Part shown: positions 26,852 to 34,180 of the stretch, one piece after another | How the letters are laid out: each line of letters starts with the position of its first letter | Position numbering within the stretch: the stretch's first letter is position 1 | Assembly (NCBI RefSeq): GCF_028868675.1 | Contig: NZ_JAGWUA010000025.1 | Span: 1 to 35,236 of the forward strand | Direction of reading: 5' to 3' | Source: Bradyrhizobium sp. | GTDB lineage: Bacteria; Pseudomonadota; Alphaproteobacteria; Rhizobiales; Xanthobacteraceae | DNA: 35,236 nucleotides | The notes under the pieces: generated by a model | Seen by the model: the letters and a program-made list of their open reading frames with translations, nothing else | What the model was told of the DNA's origin: nothing | The model's database searches: none | Position numbers and translations under genes: made by a program

Positions 26852-29317
26852 ATGGGGATCCGGATGGCGGGAGCGAAGGAAAGGGTCTGGTTTCTCCGCG
26901 AGGGCCTGTTCGCCAAATATGTCGTCTCCCTCGTCGGCCTCGTCGTGTTCGTGCTCGCGGTCAACGGCGCGATGGAGACCTGGATCTCCTATCGCGGCAC
27001 CCGGACGACGCTGACCTCCGGCATGGAGGAGAAGGCGCAGGCGACCGCGAAGCGGATCGAGCAGTCGCTCTCCGAGCTCGAGCGCCAGATCAGCTCGGTG
27101 ACGCGCGCGAGCCTCGACACCATCGACAAGCGCCGCACCGGCTACGCCCAGCTCCTCAACTCGGTCGCCGCGGTGAGCCAGCTTTCCCAGCTCAACGGCG
27201 AGGGCCGCGAGGTGCTGCGCCTGTCGCGGGTGTCGGCGACCGTCGGCAGCAATGCGGACCTGTCGCGCGACCTGCGCTTCATCGACACCGTGACCCACGG
27301 GCTGAGCTACGCGCCCGCCTATTTCTCGGAGGGACACCCCTTCATGTCGATCTCGGTGGCGCATTCGGGCTTCAATGCCGGCGTCACCGTCGCCGACATC
27401 GATCTCTCCTTCCTCGCCGACTTCCTGTCCGACACCCAGGTCGGCAAGGTCGCGTCGGCCTACGTGGTCGATCCGCACGGCAAGGTGCTGGCGGCTTCCT
27501 CGAGGGGACCCGAGGTCGGCCGGGATCTGGCAAGACTGTCGCAGGTGGCGGAGGCCATCGCCGATCGCGAGCCGGTCTCCTCCGGCACCGACGTCAACGG
27601 CCACGCCGTGCTGACCGCGGCAAGCCCGGTGCCAAAGCTCGGCTGGACCGTGCTGGTCGAGCAGCCGGCGGCGCAGGCGCTCAACCCCATCCGCGACCAG
27701 CTCGTGCGCATCGCGCTTCTGATCGGCATGGGCCTCCTGGTCGCGATCCTCGCCGGCGCGTTCCTGGCGCGACGCATGCTGATCCCGATCCACGCGCTCA
27801 GCGCCGGCGCGCACCGCCTCGGCGAAGGCGATTTCAGCCACCGCATCGACGTCAAGACCGCCGACGAGTTGGAGGGGCTGGCCAGGCAGTTCAACAGCAT
27901 GGCCGGCCAGCTGCAGGAGACCTACTCTAACCTGGAATCCAAAGTCGAGGAGCGCACGCGCGACCTCGCGCAGTCCATCAACGAGCTGAAGGTGCTCGAG
28001 GAGGTCGGCCGCGCGGTCGCCTCCTCGCTCGATCTCGGCGCCGTGCTGCCGACGATCGCCGCCCGGGCGCTGGAGATCAGCCACGCCGACGCGGTGCTGA
28101 TCTACGGCTATGACGCCGACGCGCACCGCTTCACGCTGGTGGAGGCGAACGGCATCGACCGCGCCGCCGACGGCGCCCATCTCACCATCGAGGAAGGCAC
28201 CAACATCCTGAGCGATGCCGCCCAGAGCGGCGAGCCGATCGCGATCGCCGATCTCGACCGCGCCGCCGGGCAGCCCTTGCGCGACGTCGCGGTCAAGGCC
28301 GGCTTCCACTCGGTGCTGGCGGTGCCGCTCCTCGACCAGCAGGGCACGCTCGGCGCGCTGGTGGTGCTGCGCCGGGCCGCCGGCGAGTTCGCGCCGGGCC
28401 TGACCGGATTGATGCGCACCTTCGCGAACCAGGCGGTGCTGGCGATGCGCAATGCGCGCCTGTTCACCGAGGTCGACCACAAGGGCCGCGAACTCGCGGC
28501 CGCGCACGACACCGTGCAGCAGCAGGCGGCAAAGCTCAAGGAGCAAACCGAGCAGCTCAAGAACTGGAATCGCTCGCTGGAGGAGCGGGTCGAGAAGCAG
28601 CTCGGCGAGATCGGCCGCATCAAGCGGCTGGAGCGCTTCCTCGCGCCGCAGGTGGCCCAGCTCATCGCCTCCTCCGACGGCCACGACGCGCTGCTCGACA
28701 GCCACCGCCGGGAGGTCACCGTGGTGTTCTGCGACCTGCGCGGCTTCACCGCCTTCACCGAGACGACCGAGCCGGAAGAGGCGATGAACGTGCTGCGCGA
28801 ATATCACGCCGCGCTCGGCGAATTGATCTTCCGCTACGAGGGCACGCTCGACCGCTACGCCGGCGACGGCGTGATGATCCTGTTCAACGCGCCCATTCAA
28901 TTTGCCGACCACACGAGGCGCGCGGTGAAGATGGCAGTGGAGATGCGCGACACGATCGGCGCATTGACCGAGAAGTGGAAGAACCGCGGCCATTCGCTCG
29001 GCTTCGGCGTCGGCATTGCGCTCGGCTACGCCACGCTCGGCCAGATCGGCTTCGAGCAGCGGCTGGAATATGCCGCGATCGGCAGCGTCACCAACCTCGC
29101 CTCGCGGCTTTGCGACGAGGCCAAGGCCGGCCAGATCGTGGCGAGCCGCCGCGTCTACGGCATGGTCGAGCCATTCGTCGAAGCGCGGCCGCTCGACGAT
29201 CTCCAGCTCAAGGGCTTCAACCACCCGGTGCTGGCGATGGAGATCCTGAGCTGGCACGAGGCGGCCGAGGCCGGTGGCGGCGTGGCCGATGCGGCGGCGG
29301 CGCGGGCGCGGATGTGA
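26852..29317 (+). CDS. membrane sensor with HAMP, GAF and class III cyclase domains
   Basis: 821-aa putative adenylate/guanylate cyclase. Order: TM1 (about 23-41), a Cache-like periplasmic sensor (about 45-280), TM2 (about 287-307), HAMP (about 308-360), GAF (about 375-525), a coiled coil (about 535-595), and a catalytic domain (about 615-800). Both metal-binding aspartates are present: D628 (VVFCDLRGF) and D672 (YAGDGVM). N748 and R752 (TNLASRL) supply transition-state contacts. The substrate-choosing Lys position holds R668 (DRYAGD), and the Asp/Thr position holds S745 (IGSVTN), so ATP versus GTP choice is uncertain. A Crp-family gene lies 2.4 kb upstream. The in-frame ATG at residue 5 is an alternative start. 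Confidence 0.9.
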   Translation: MGIRMAGAKERVWFLREGLFAKYVVSLVGLVVFVLAVNGAMETWISYRGTRTTLTSGMEEKAQATAKRIEQSLSELERQISSVTRASLDTIDKRRTGYAQLLNSVAAVSQLSQLNGEGREVLRLSRVSATVGSNADLSRDLRFIDTVTHGLSYAPAYFSEGHPFMSISVAHSGFNAGVTVADIDLSFLADFLSDTQVGKVASAYVVDPHGKVLAASSRGPEVGRDLARLSQVAEAIADREPVSSGTDVNGHAVLTAASPVPKLGWTVLVEQPAAQALNPIRDQLVRIALLIGMGLLVAILAGAFLARRMLIPIHALSAGAHRLGEGDFSHRIDVKTADELEGLARQFNSMAGQLQETYSNLESKVEERTRDLAQSINELKVLEEVGRAVASSLDLGAVLPTIAARALEISHADAVLIYGYDADAHRFTLVEANGIDRAADGAHLTIEEGTNILSDAAQSGEPIAIADLDRAAGQPLRDVAVKAGFHSVLAVPLLDQQGTLGALVVLRRAAGEFAPGLTGLMRTFANQAVLAMRNARLFTEVDHKGRELAAAHDTVQQQAAKLKEQTEQLKNWNRSLEERVEKQLGEIGRIKRLERFLAPQVAQLIASSDGHDALLDSHRREVTVVFCDLRGFTAFTETTEPEEAMNVLREYHAALGELIFRYEGTLDRYAGDGVMILFNAPIQFADHTRRAVKMAVEMRDTIGALTEKWKNRGHSLGFGVGIALGYATLGQIGFEQRLEYAAIGSVTNLASRLCDEAKAGQIVASRRVYGMVEPFVEARPLDDLQLKGFNHPVLAMEILSWHEAAEAGGGVADAAAARARM

Positions 29318-29385
29318 GGACGGGGGTCTGCCCGTCAAAATCTGCGGTTCAACCCCATGCACAGTGAAAAGAGGGCCGGGCCGTC

Positions 29386-29418
29386 GCCACAGAAAGGTAT
29401 TATATTACATTTTGTGGC
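29386..29418. other. AT-rich stem-loop between convergent cyclase and vapC
   Basis: GCCACA (29386-29391) and TGTGGC (29413-29418) flank an AT-rich 21-bp centre with TATTATATTA. It lies between two converging genes and may end transcription from either side. The remainder of the 192-bp gap holds nothing recognisable. Confidence 0.35.
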
Positions 29419-29509
29419 TGAGGGGGCCGGGCAGCGTTGTCCGATCGAAGGACTCAGTCACGCGCGCCGCGCGCCAGCTTCCAGACTTTTGCGACGAGGG
29501 TTTGAGCGT

Positions 29510-29914
29510 TCACGGCACGCTCCCGAAAAATGGATTGACGATCGAGAGCCCGCCGATGCTGCGGCCGTGCTGCATGTCTTCGCTGTAGAGCGTGTCACAG
29601 CCGGCCTCGATCGCGGCGGCAACGATGAGCGCGTCATAGAATGCAAGCGCGTGATTGCTTGCGAGAACGAGTGCTGTGGCGTGGATGTCGGCGGTAAGCG
29701 GCACGATATCGGGAAAGCGAAACCGGATGGACCGGACGGCAGCCTCGATGACCGGCCAATCCTGCTTCTGCTTGTTGCGCAGCACGTTGGTGAACTCGTT
29801 GAGCACCTGTGCGCTGATGACGCCGCCACCGGCAATCGTGGCCAATGCCCGGTGGCGCCGAACGTCGGTCGAATAAGCATAGATGAGGATATTGCTATCG
29901 AAGAACGGGCTCAC
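29510..29914 (-). CDS. vapC: PIN-domain ribonuclease toxin (VapC type)
   Basis: 134-aa toxin of the VapBC type II toxin-antitoxin class; PIN-domain enzymes cut RNA with Mg2+. The acidic cluster is complete: D6 (FFDSNILIY), E40 (QVLNEFTN), D94 (FYDALIVAAA) and D113 (YSEDMQHG). The start is GTG, sharing GTGA with the antitoxin stop (4-nt overlap), the classic coupling in these operons. The surrounding DNA is less GC-rich than the flanks. Intact and probably active. RNA target unknown. Confidence 0.9.
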   Translation of the reverse strand: MSPFFDSNILIYAYSTDVRRHRALATIAGGGVISAQVLNEFTNVLRNKQKQDWPVIEAAVRSIRFRFPDIVPLTADIHATALVLASNHALAFYDALIVAAAIEAGCDTLYSEDMQHGRSIGGLSIVNPFFGSVP

Positions 29915-30141
29915 CGCTCGTTCGCCTCGTCACGATCGAACTTGTAACCTTCGGGCAGAGGAAACCGGAACTGGTCGACCTGCCGGAGAAACTCCGCCCG
30001 CTTATCGACCTTTTCCACCGAGATCCGGCCTTTCGAGGCTTCCACCACGTCGAGCTCGTCTCCGGGCGAGAGCTTCAGCGCTTCGACCAGCGCTTTGGGC
30101 AGGCGAATTGCGAGGCTGTTGCCCCACTTGGAAACCTGCAT
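29911..30141 (-). CDS. vapB: AbrB/MazE-fold antitoxin (VapB type)
   Basis: 76-aa antitoxin partner. The N-terminal SpoVT/AbrB swapped-hairpin DNA-binding domain is clear: MQVSKWGNSLAIRLPKALVE followed by ALKLSPGDELDVVEASKGRI. The acidic/aromatic C-terminal third (FRFPLPEGYKFDRDEANER) would wrap around and inhibit the PIN toxin. GGAGG stands 6 nt before the ATG. The promoter region holds two AGGATATC copies 33 bp apart, likely its own operators. Confidence 0.9.
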   Translation of the reverse strand: MQVSKWGNSLAIRLPKALVEALKLSPGDELDVVEASKGRISVEKVDKRAEFLRQVDQFRFPLPEGYKFDRDEANER

Positions 30142-30151
30142 CGCAGCCTCC

Positions 30152-30161
30152 AGGATATCCT
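30152..30161. promoter_or_regulatory. Antitoxin operator, proximal copy
   Basis: AGGATATCCT is a perfect 10-bp palindrome 11 bp upstream of the antitoxin ATG, downstream of the predicted transcription start. Confidence 0.5.
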
Positions 30162-30175
30162 ATTTATGAACGTAT

Positions 30176-30203
30176 ATCATAGGCAGGATATCATTGCAAT
30201 CAA
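30176..30203 (-). promoter_or_regulatory. Predicted promoter of the vapBC operon
   Basis: Minus strand: TTGATT (30198-30203), 16-bp spacer, TATGAT (30176-30181). Boxes are 4 and 5 of 6 to consensus. The transcription start would be near 30169, between the two AGGATATC sites. Confidence 0.5.
30185..30194. promoter_or_regulatory. Antitoxin operator, distal copy
   Basis: AGGATATCAT shares its first eight bases with the palindrome at 30152-30161 and starts 33 bp from it, about three helical turns. It falls in the promoter spacer, where a bound antitoxin would block RNA polymerase. Confidence 0.45.
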
Positions 30204-30314
30204 GTGGCCATCGCCTGTGCTTTGGCTCGTCCCCGTGCCGGAGCCGGCGATACGATGGCTCACTTGCCTCGGGCAGCGGGAAGGTTGCGAGTCCAGCGAG
30301 TGCCGAGTTCGCGG

Positions 30315-31673
30315 CTACCCGCCTCCCCGACCCTCCGCCACGGCGCCGCGCGCGGCTGGCAGATCGCTCGCGGTCCGCTTCGGCCCCAGCGCCTCGAACT
30401 GCGCCTTCTGCTCGTCGCTGAGGTTGTAGTTGAAGTCGTCGAGCGCGTCGCTCGTGTCCTTCACGGCCTGCAGCATGGCGGAGAGGCGCGCCTTCACCGC
30501 GGCGAGGCGGGCCGGCATGGTCGCCAGCGGCTCGCGCGGGCAGGCGGCATTGAGCGGATCGAGGAAGCGCAGGGCCGTGTCCTCCAGCACTTCGAGCGCG
30601 GCGCGCTGGGTCACGTCGAGGTGCAGGCTGGCGGCGATGTCGTCGATCGGCCATTGCGAGGCCGCGAACTGCCTGGCCTGCTGCTCCATCTGCAGCGCCT
30701 GCTGCATCTGCGCGCGCTGGTCCTGCGGCTGCTGCGGCCGATCAGCCGACAAGGCGGCCTGGCAGGCCGTCGGCAATTGCGGCGGCGGCCTGTTCGCGGC
30801 CTGCATCAGGCGCGGCGGAGCGGCGAGCGCGGCGATGCGCTTTTCCTGCTTCGGCTCCAGGAGCTCGTCGAACTTCGCGAGCGGCGGCGCGACGACGGCG
30901 GCCGCCTCGAGCATCGCCTCGATGCGCGCCCGCATCACGCCGAGCCGGTCGAGGCCGGTTAGCGCTCCCTGCGTCTGGCAGTGGGTGCGGATGATCGCAT
31001 CCGCCGTGCGCCAGGCGGTGGCGAGATCATCGAGCGCGGCGGCCTGCGCCTCGTTCGGCTCGATCGCCTTCGTGATGCGCTCGACCGGCAGGCCGCCATC
31101 GCTCTCCTCGGTGCCGCAGAACCGCTCCAGCGGCGGCACCCTTCGCGAGCGGCGCGGCGAAGCGAACGCCGACAGTTCGGCCGGCGCGTAAGGCGAAAAC
31201 ACCGCGGCGTGGATGTCGGTGTAGCCGTAGGACCAGAAGGACGCGCCGCTGCCGAAGAGGACGGCATCGAGGAGATCGTCGTCGGCGAACGGCCAGAACA
31301 GCGGACCGACCCAGCCGTAGGAGCCGTCGGCATGCGCCCACCAGCCGGCCCGCGCGCGACCGCCATGCCAGCCGGCGAGCGCCGCGACCGCGGTCAATTG
31401 CCCGCGCACGGCAGCGCTGGAGAGCGGCCGCGCGGCATCGACCGCGCCGCGCAGGTCCTGCGGATGCATCGCGGTGCGGATGCGGCCGTGGCGCACATGC
31501 ATGCGCGCATGGCGGATGCCGGCGATGCCGAGCATGCGCCCCATCGCCGAGCGCAGCACGCCGACCGGACCGCCGCGAATGCGGAAGCCGGCCTCGGCCG
31601 CGGTCGAGCCGGCCAGCGCGAATGCGACCAGCGCCATGCCGGCGAGCGCCGCTGTCCCGCGAGACCTCGACAC
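30315..31673 (-). CDS. Spy/LTXXQ-like secreted protein
   Basis: 452-aa exported protein, helical and Ala/Gln-rich, of the Spy/CpxP-like (LTXXQ) group common in Bradyrhizobium. The GTG at 31673 (GGAGGAAGG upstream) begins a signal peptide running to about residue 28 (GTAALAGMALVAFALAGSTA-AEAG). Then comes GPLFWPFADDDLLDAVLFGS plus SFWSYGYTDIHAAVFSPYAP, a short aromatic-rich segment I recall from Bradyrhizobium members. Three helical repeats follow with LTXXQ-like motifs (IEPNEAQAAALDDL, LHLDVTQRAALEVL, NLSDEQKAQFEAL). A periplasmic chaperone-like or envelope-stress role is inferred from the family. The 160-bp upstream gap holds an imperfect CTTCTCCC-GCAA-GGGAAGAAG stem. Confidence 0.75.
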   Translation of the reverse strand: MSRSRGTAALAGMALVAFALAGSTAAEAGFRIRGGPVGVLRSAMGRMLGIAGIRHARMHVRHGRIRTAMHPQDLRGAVDAARPLSSAAVRGQLTAVAALAGWHGGRARAGWWAHADGSYGWVGPLFWPFADDDLLDAVLFGSGASFWSYGYTDIHAAVFSPYAPAELSAFASPRRSRRVPPLERFCGTEESDGGLPVERITKAIEPNEAQAAALDDLATAWRTADAIIRTHCQTQGALTGLDRLGVMRARIEAMLEAAAVVAPPLAKFDELLEPKQEKRIAALAAPPRLMQAANRPPPQLPTACQAALSADRPQQPQDQRAQMQQALQMEQQARQFAASQWPIDDIAASLHLDVTQRAALEVLEDTALRFLDPLNAACPREPLATMPARLAAVKARLSAMLQAVKDTSDALDDFNYNLSDEQKAQFEALGPKRTASDLPAARGAVAEGRGGG

Positions 31674-31833
31674 GGTTCCTTCCTCCGCTCGAACGCCGCA
31701 CCACGTCACGGCGATGACGCGCGAGGGAACTGAAAGTTCCAGGCTTTTCGGCGGCGGGATGGCGAAGAACGCACGCGCGCAAGCGCGTCCCTTCACCTTC
31801 TCCCGCAAGGGAAGAAGGGAAGAAGCTCCGCCC

Positions 31834-32820
31834 TCAATTATGCGGCAGCACGAAGGTCTGGCCGGGATAGATCAGGTCGGGGTTGTGGATCTTGTCGCGG
31901 TTGGCGTTGAAGATCAGCGAATAGCGCGCGCCGTCGCCATAGGTGCGGCGGCTGATCGCCCACAGGCTGTCGCCGCGGGAAACGATGCGGCTCGCGCGGC
32001 TGGCGGCGAGCGCGCCGGTCGGGGCATCCGCGAGCGCGGCCTTCGGCGCCACCGCGTCAGCGTCGGATGCGGCGGCGACGCTGGCGCGCGGGGCGGGGCG
32101 CGCGGGCGGCGGCGCCGCCTCGGCGAGCGTCACCGGCACCTTTGCCGTGGATTGCGTCACCGCGCCATCGGGCGACTTCGCGCGCAGCGACAGCTCGTAG
32201 CTGCCGCCGGGCAGCTTTGGCGGGGTCATGACGAACTGGCCGCTGCCGTCGGCGACCACGGTGTCGAGCGCCTGGCCGTCGCGCATCAACTCGACGCGCG
32301 CGCCGGGCGCGGCGCGGCCGGCGATGACGGCGACGCCATCGTCGCCGACGCGCGCGACGTCGAAGCTCGGCCCGGCCTGCTTCGGCGCCGGTGCGAGCGG
32401 GGCGACATTGGGCAGCGCGGCGGCCTGCTTTGCGGTCGCGGCGAGCGTGCCGGCCGCCGGCGTCGACGCGGCGGGAGGTGCGGCAGGCGCGGCCTGCACG
32501 GCGGCGGGCTTGGAATCGGCGGACTTGGAGTCGGCGGACTTGGAGTCGGCAGATTTGGAGTCGGCGGATTTGGAATCGGCGGGCTTGGTTTCGACCTTGG
32601 CCTCGGCCGTCGGTGCGACCGGCGCGCCGGCGGCGGCGACCCTGGTCTCCGCCCGGGTCTCAGGCCTGGTCTCCGGTTTGGCCTCCGGCTTCACGCGGGC
32701 AAGCTCGGTCTTCGTGCCGCCGGTTACGAGATCCCGCAGCTCGCGCGGGCCGATCACCAGCACGGCGCCGATCACGGCGAGGATCGAGAAGACGATGAAG
32801 GCCTTCGGCGTGGTCAACAT
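31834..32820 (-). CDS. LysM-domain membrane-anchored protein
   Basis: 328 aa. One N-terminal helix (about 7-24, AFIVFSILAVIGAVLVIG) is followed by a Lys/Glu/Pro/Ala-rich linker and a middle beta domain (about 150-230, DDGVAVIAGRAAPGARVELM). A second Ala/Pro linker leads to a single C-terminal LysM (about 280-327, RIVSRGDSLWAISRRTYGDG ... NPDLIYPGQTFVLP) that would bind peptidoglycan. The middle domain resembles the Ig-like/carboxypeptidase-regulatory modules found in such proteins. The linker has five tandem Ser-Ala/Pro-Asp-Ser-Lys units encoded by a 15-bp repeat. The ATG at 32820 has only a weak GG-rich upstream site. Anchored to the inner membrane and reaching the cell wall. Confidence 0.88.
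   Translation of the reverse strand: MLTTPKAFIVFSILAVIGAVLVIGPRELRDLVTGGTKTELARVKPEAKPETRPETRAETRVAAAGAPVAPTAEAKVETKPADSKSADSKSADSKSADSKSADSKPAAVQAAPAAPPAASTPAAGTLAATAKQAAALPNVAPLAPAPKQAGPSFDVARVGDDGVAVIAGRAAPGARVELMRDGQALDTVVADGSGQFVMTPPKLPGGSYELSLRAKSPDGAVTQSTAKVPVTLAEAAPPPARPAPRASVAAASDADAVAPKAALADAPTGALAASRASRIVSRGDSLWAISRRTYGDGARYSLIFNANRDKIHNPDLIYPGQTFVLPHN
32503..32588 (-). repeat. 15-bp tandem repeat inside the LysM gene
   Basis: About 5.7 copies of GGCGGACTTGGAGTC (plus strand), nearly identical, each coding five residues of the type ADSKS. It is in frame, so copy-number change would shorten or lengthen the linker without breaking the protein. Confidence 0.9.
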
Positions 32821-33061
32821 GGGTCCGGCCCCGGGGTCAGTTCGTCAAGACGTCGAGCAGGTGCAAACCTGCGCCGATTTCCGCCCGCCATCAAGCGCCG
32901 CGAGCACCCGTTCCGGCGCGGGCCGTTCTTGGCAAAATTCCCCGTCAGTCTGCACCGGACCACCGGTTTGGCCGCCATGGTGCCTTGCGGCGATGTCCCG
33001 GCAAAACCTAAGTAAACATCCGTAGTTTTGGCGGCGGCCCGGGCTGGTCATATTGCCGCAT

Positions 33062-33238
33062 ATGGACCGTCAAATCGTCTTCAAATGCCCGGCGACCGGC
33101 ATGAACGTGCAGCACCGGCTGACCGACGCGCCGGCCGATGTCGCGGAGACGCACATCTCGGTCGCCTGTCCGGCCTGCACGCGGCTGCACCTGATCAACC
33201 GCACGACCGGCAAGCTGCTCGGCGAGCGGCTGCGCTAG
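33062..33238 (+). CDS. small conserved Cys-containing hypothetical protein
   Basis: 58-aa protein, MDRQIVFKCPATGMNVQH at the start, then VACPACTRLHLINRTTGKLL. C9, C36 and C39 (CPAC) with His residues at 18, 31 and 43 suggest a zinc-ribbon-like fold. I recall very similar short proteins as conserved hypotheticals in rhizobia. The Shine-Dalgarno is weak. It is convergent with the PAS-domain gene 16 bp away. No function can be given. Confidence 0.65.
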   Translation: MDRQIVFKCPATGMNVQHRLTDAPADVAETHISVACPACTRLHLINRTTGKLLGERLR

Positions 33239-33254
33239 GTTTCGCCTCGTCCGG

Positions 33255-33872
33255 CTACGCCCGACTTCGCTCCTTCATCTGCGCCGTCACGTCCTCGACG
33301 TGATGCAGCAGGAACACCAGCTGGCCGGCGCCGTCATGCAGCGGCGAATTGATCGGCTGCCAGTAGCGCTCGACGAAGGCCCCGCCGGCGTCGCGGATGT
33401 CGTAGCGCTGCACTGCCATGGCGTGCGCCCGGCCGGTCTCGCCGACGATCCTCAGCGACGTGTAGAGATTGCTGACGCCGTCGGCGAGCGGATCGTCCGG
33501 ATTGTCGGGAAAGATCTCGAACAGCGACTTGCCGGCGACGTCGGCGCGGCGGGTGAAGGTCGCCGCCGCATAGGCGTCGTTGACGTCGACGATGGTCAGC
33601 CCCGGACCGGGATCCAGCAGCATGTAGGGATGCGGCGACTGGTCGAACTCCGGCTGAAACTGCCGCCGGATCCCCGCCACATCGGCATGCTGGCGCCTTC
33701 GCTGCTCCAGGGGCGAGGGATCGGCGCCGGTCGCGGCCGAGTTCAGCAGCGCGAGGTCGCGCCGCGCCGAGGCCAGCAGGGACTGCAGGGTGCGCTCGAC
33801 CGTCGGGTCCGCCGTCTCGTTCAACAGTCTTTCGAAATGAGCGATGTTCTGCTCACAGACGAAGCGCTGCAT
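33255..33872 (-). CDS. PAS-domain protein
   Basis: 205-aa cytosolic protein. A helical N-terminal part (about 1-65, MQRFVCEQNIAHFERLLNET) precedes a PAS domain (about 75-195) beginning FDQSPHPYMLLDPGPGLTIV and NDAYAAATFTRRADVAGKSL. The PAC-type end is YWQPINSPLHDGAGQLVFLL. The ATG at 33872 is chosen for GAGGGG upstream; another ATG at 33911 has none. There is no kinase, GGDEF or HTH output domain, so it may act as a stand-alone sensor or be an adaptor; no partner is adjacent. In related proteins this N-terminus plus PAS precedes a histidine kinase, which is missing here. Confidence 0.8.
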   Translation of the reverse strand: MQRFVCEQNIAHFERLLNETADPTVERTLQSLLASARRDLALLNSAATGADPSPLEQRRRQHADVAGIRRQFQPEFDQSPHPYMLLDPGPGLTIVDVNDAYAAATFTRRADVAGKSLFEIFPDNPDDPLADGVSNLYTSLRIVGETGRAHAMAVQRYDIRDAGGAFVERYWQPINSPLHDGAGQLVFLLHHVEDVTAQMKERSRA

Positions 33873-34180
33873 GATCCCCTCGACCTCTGATGCGCGCGGC
33901 CCTTCGGCCATCGACCCCGGCTGTCGCACGGCGACGGCGCCGCCCCAACCCTACTCCAATACAGCCCATCCGGCAGATCAAAATTAGGGCGGCGACCTGC
34001 GCTTTGGTACAGGCCGATTGCGACGGCCGCGCAGGGCACCGGCGAACCTCGGCTCCGATCGCGCGACCAATCAGGGACTTCCTGCTGCTGCTGGCTGCGG
34101 CATCGCACCCGCCTCCCGAGCCGGCCATGGTCCGGCCCGCCGCCATCTGCTATTCGAACAGGCCAGCCACACACTCGGAC
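33873..34180 (+). other. Intergenic region, nothing recognised
   Basis: 308 bp between the divergent PAS and adaptor genes. The adaptor frame stays open through it, but there is no supported start and no conserved-looking sequence. It probably holds both promoters; no convincing -35/-10 pair was found. Confidence 0.4.

Noticed and set aside
26345..29362. A 1005-codon open frame antisense to the cyclase and the AsmA end
   Set aside because: Low-complexity composition without domains; the sense strand holds the HAMP, GAF and cyclase motifs.
29357..29947. Plus-strand open frame across the toxin gene
   Set aside because: The minus strand has a complete PIN acidic cluster and the GTGA overlap with the antitoxin; the plus frame has no domain.
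32503..32588. Possible CRISPR array
   Set aside because: The 15-bp units are directly adjacent with no spacers, in frame within the LysM gene.
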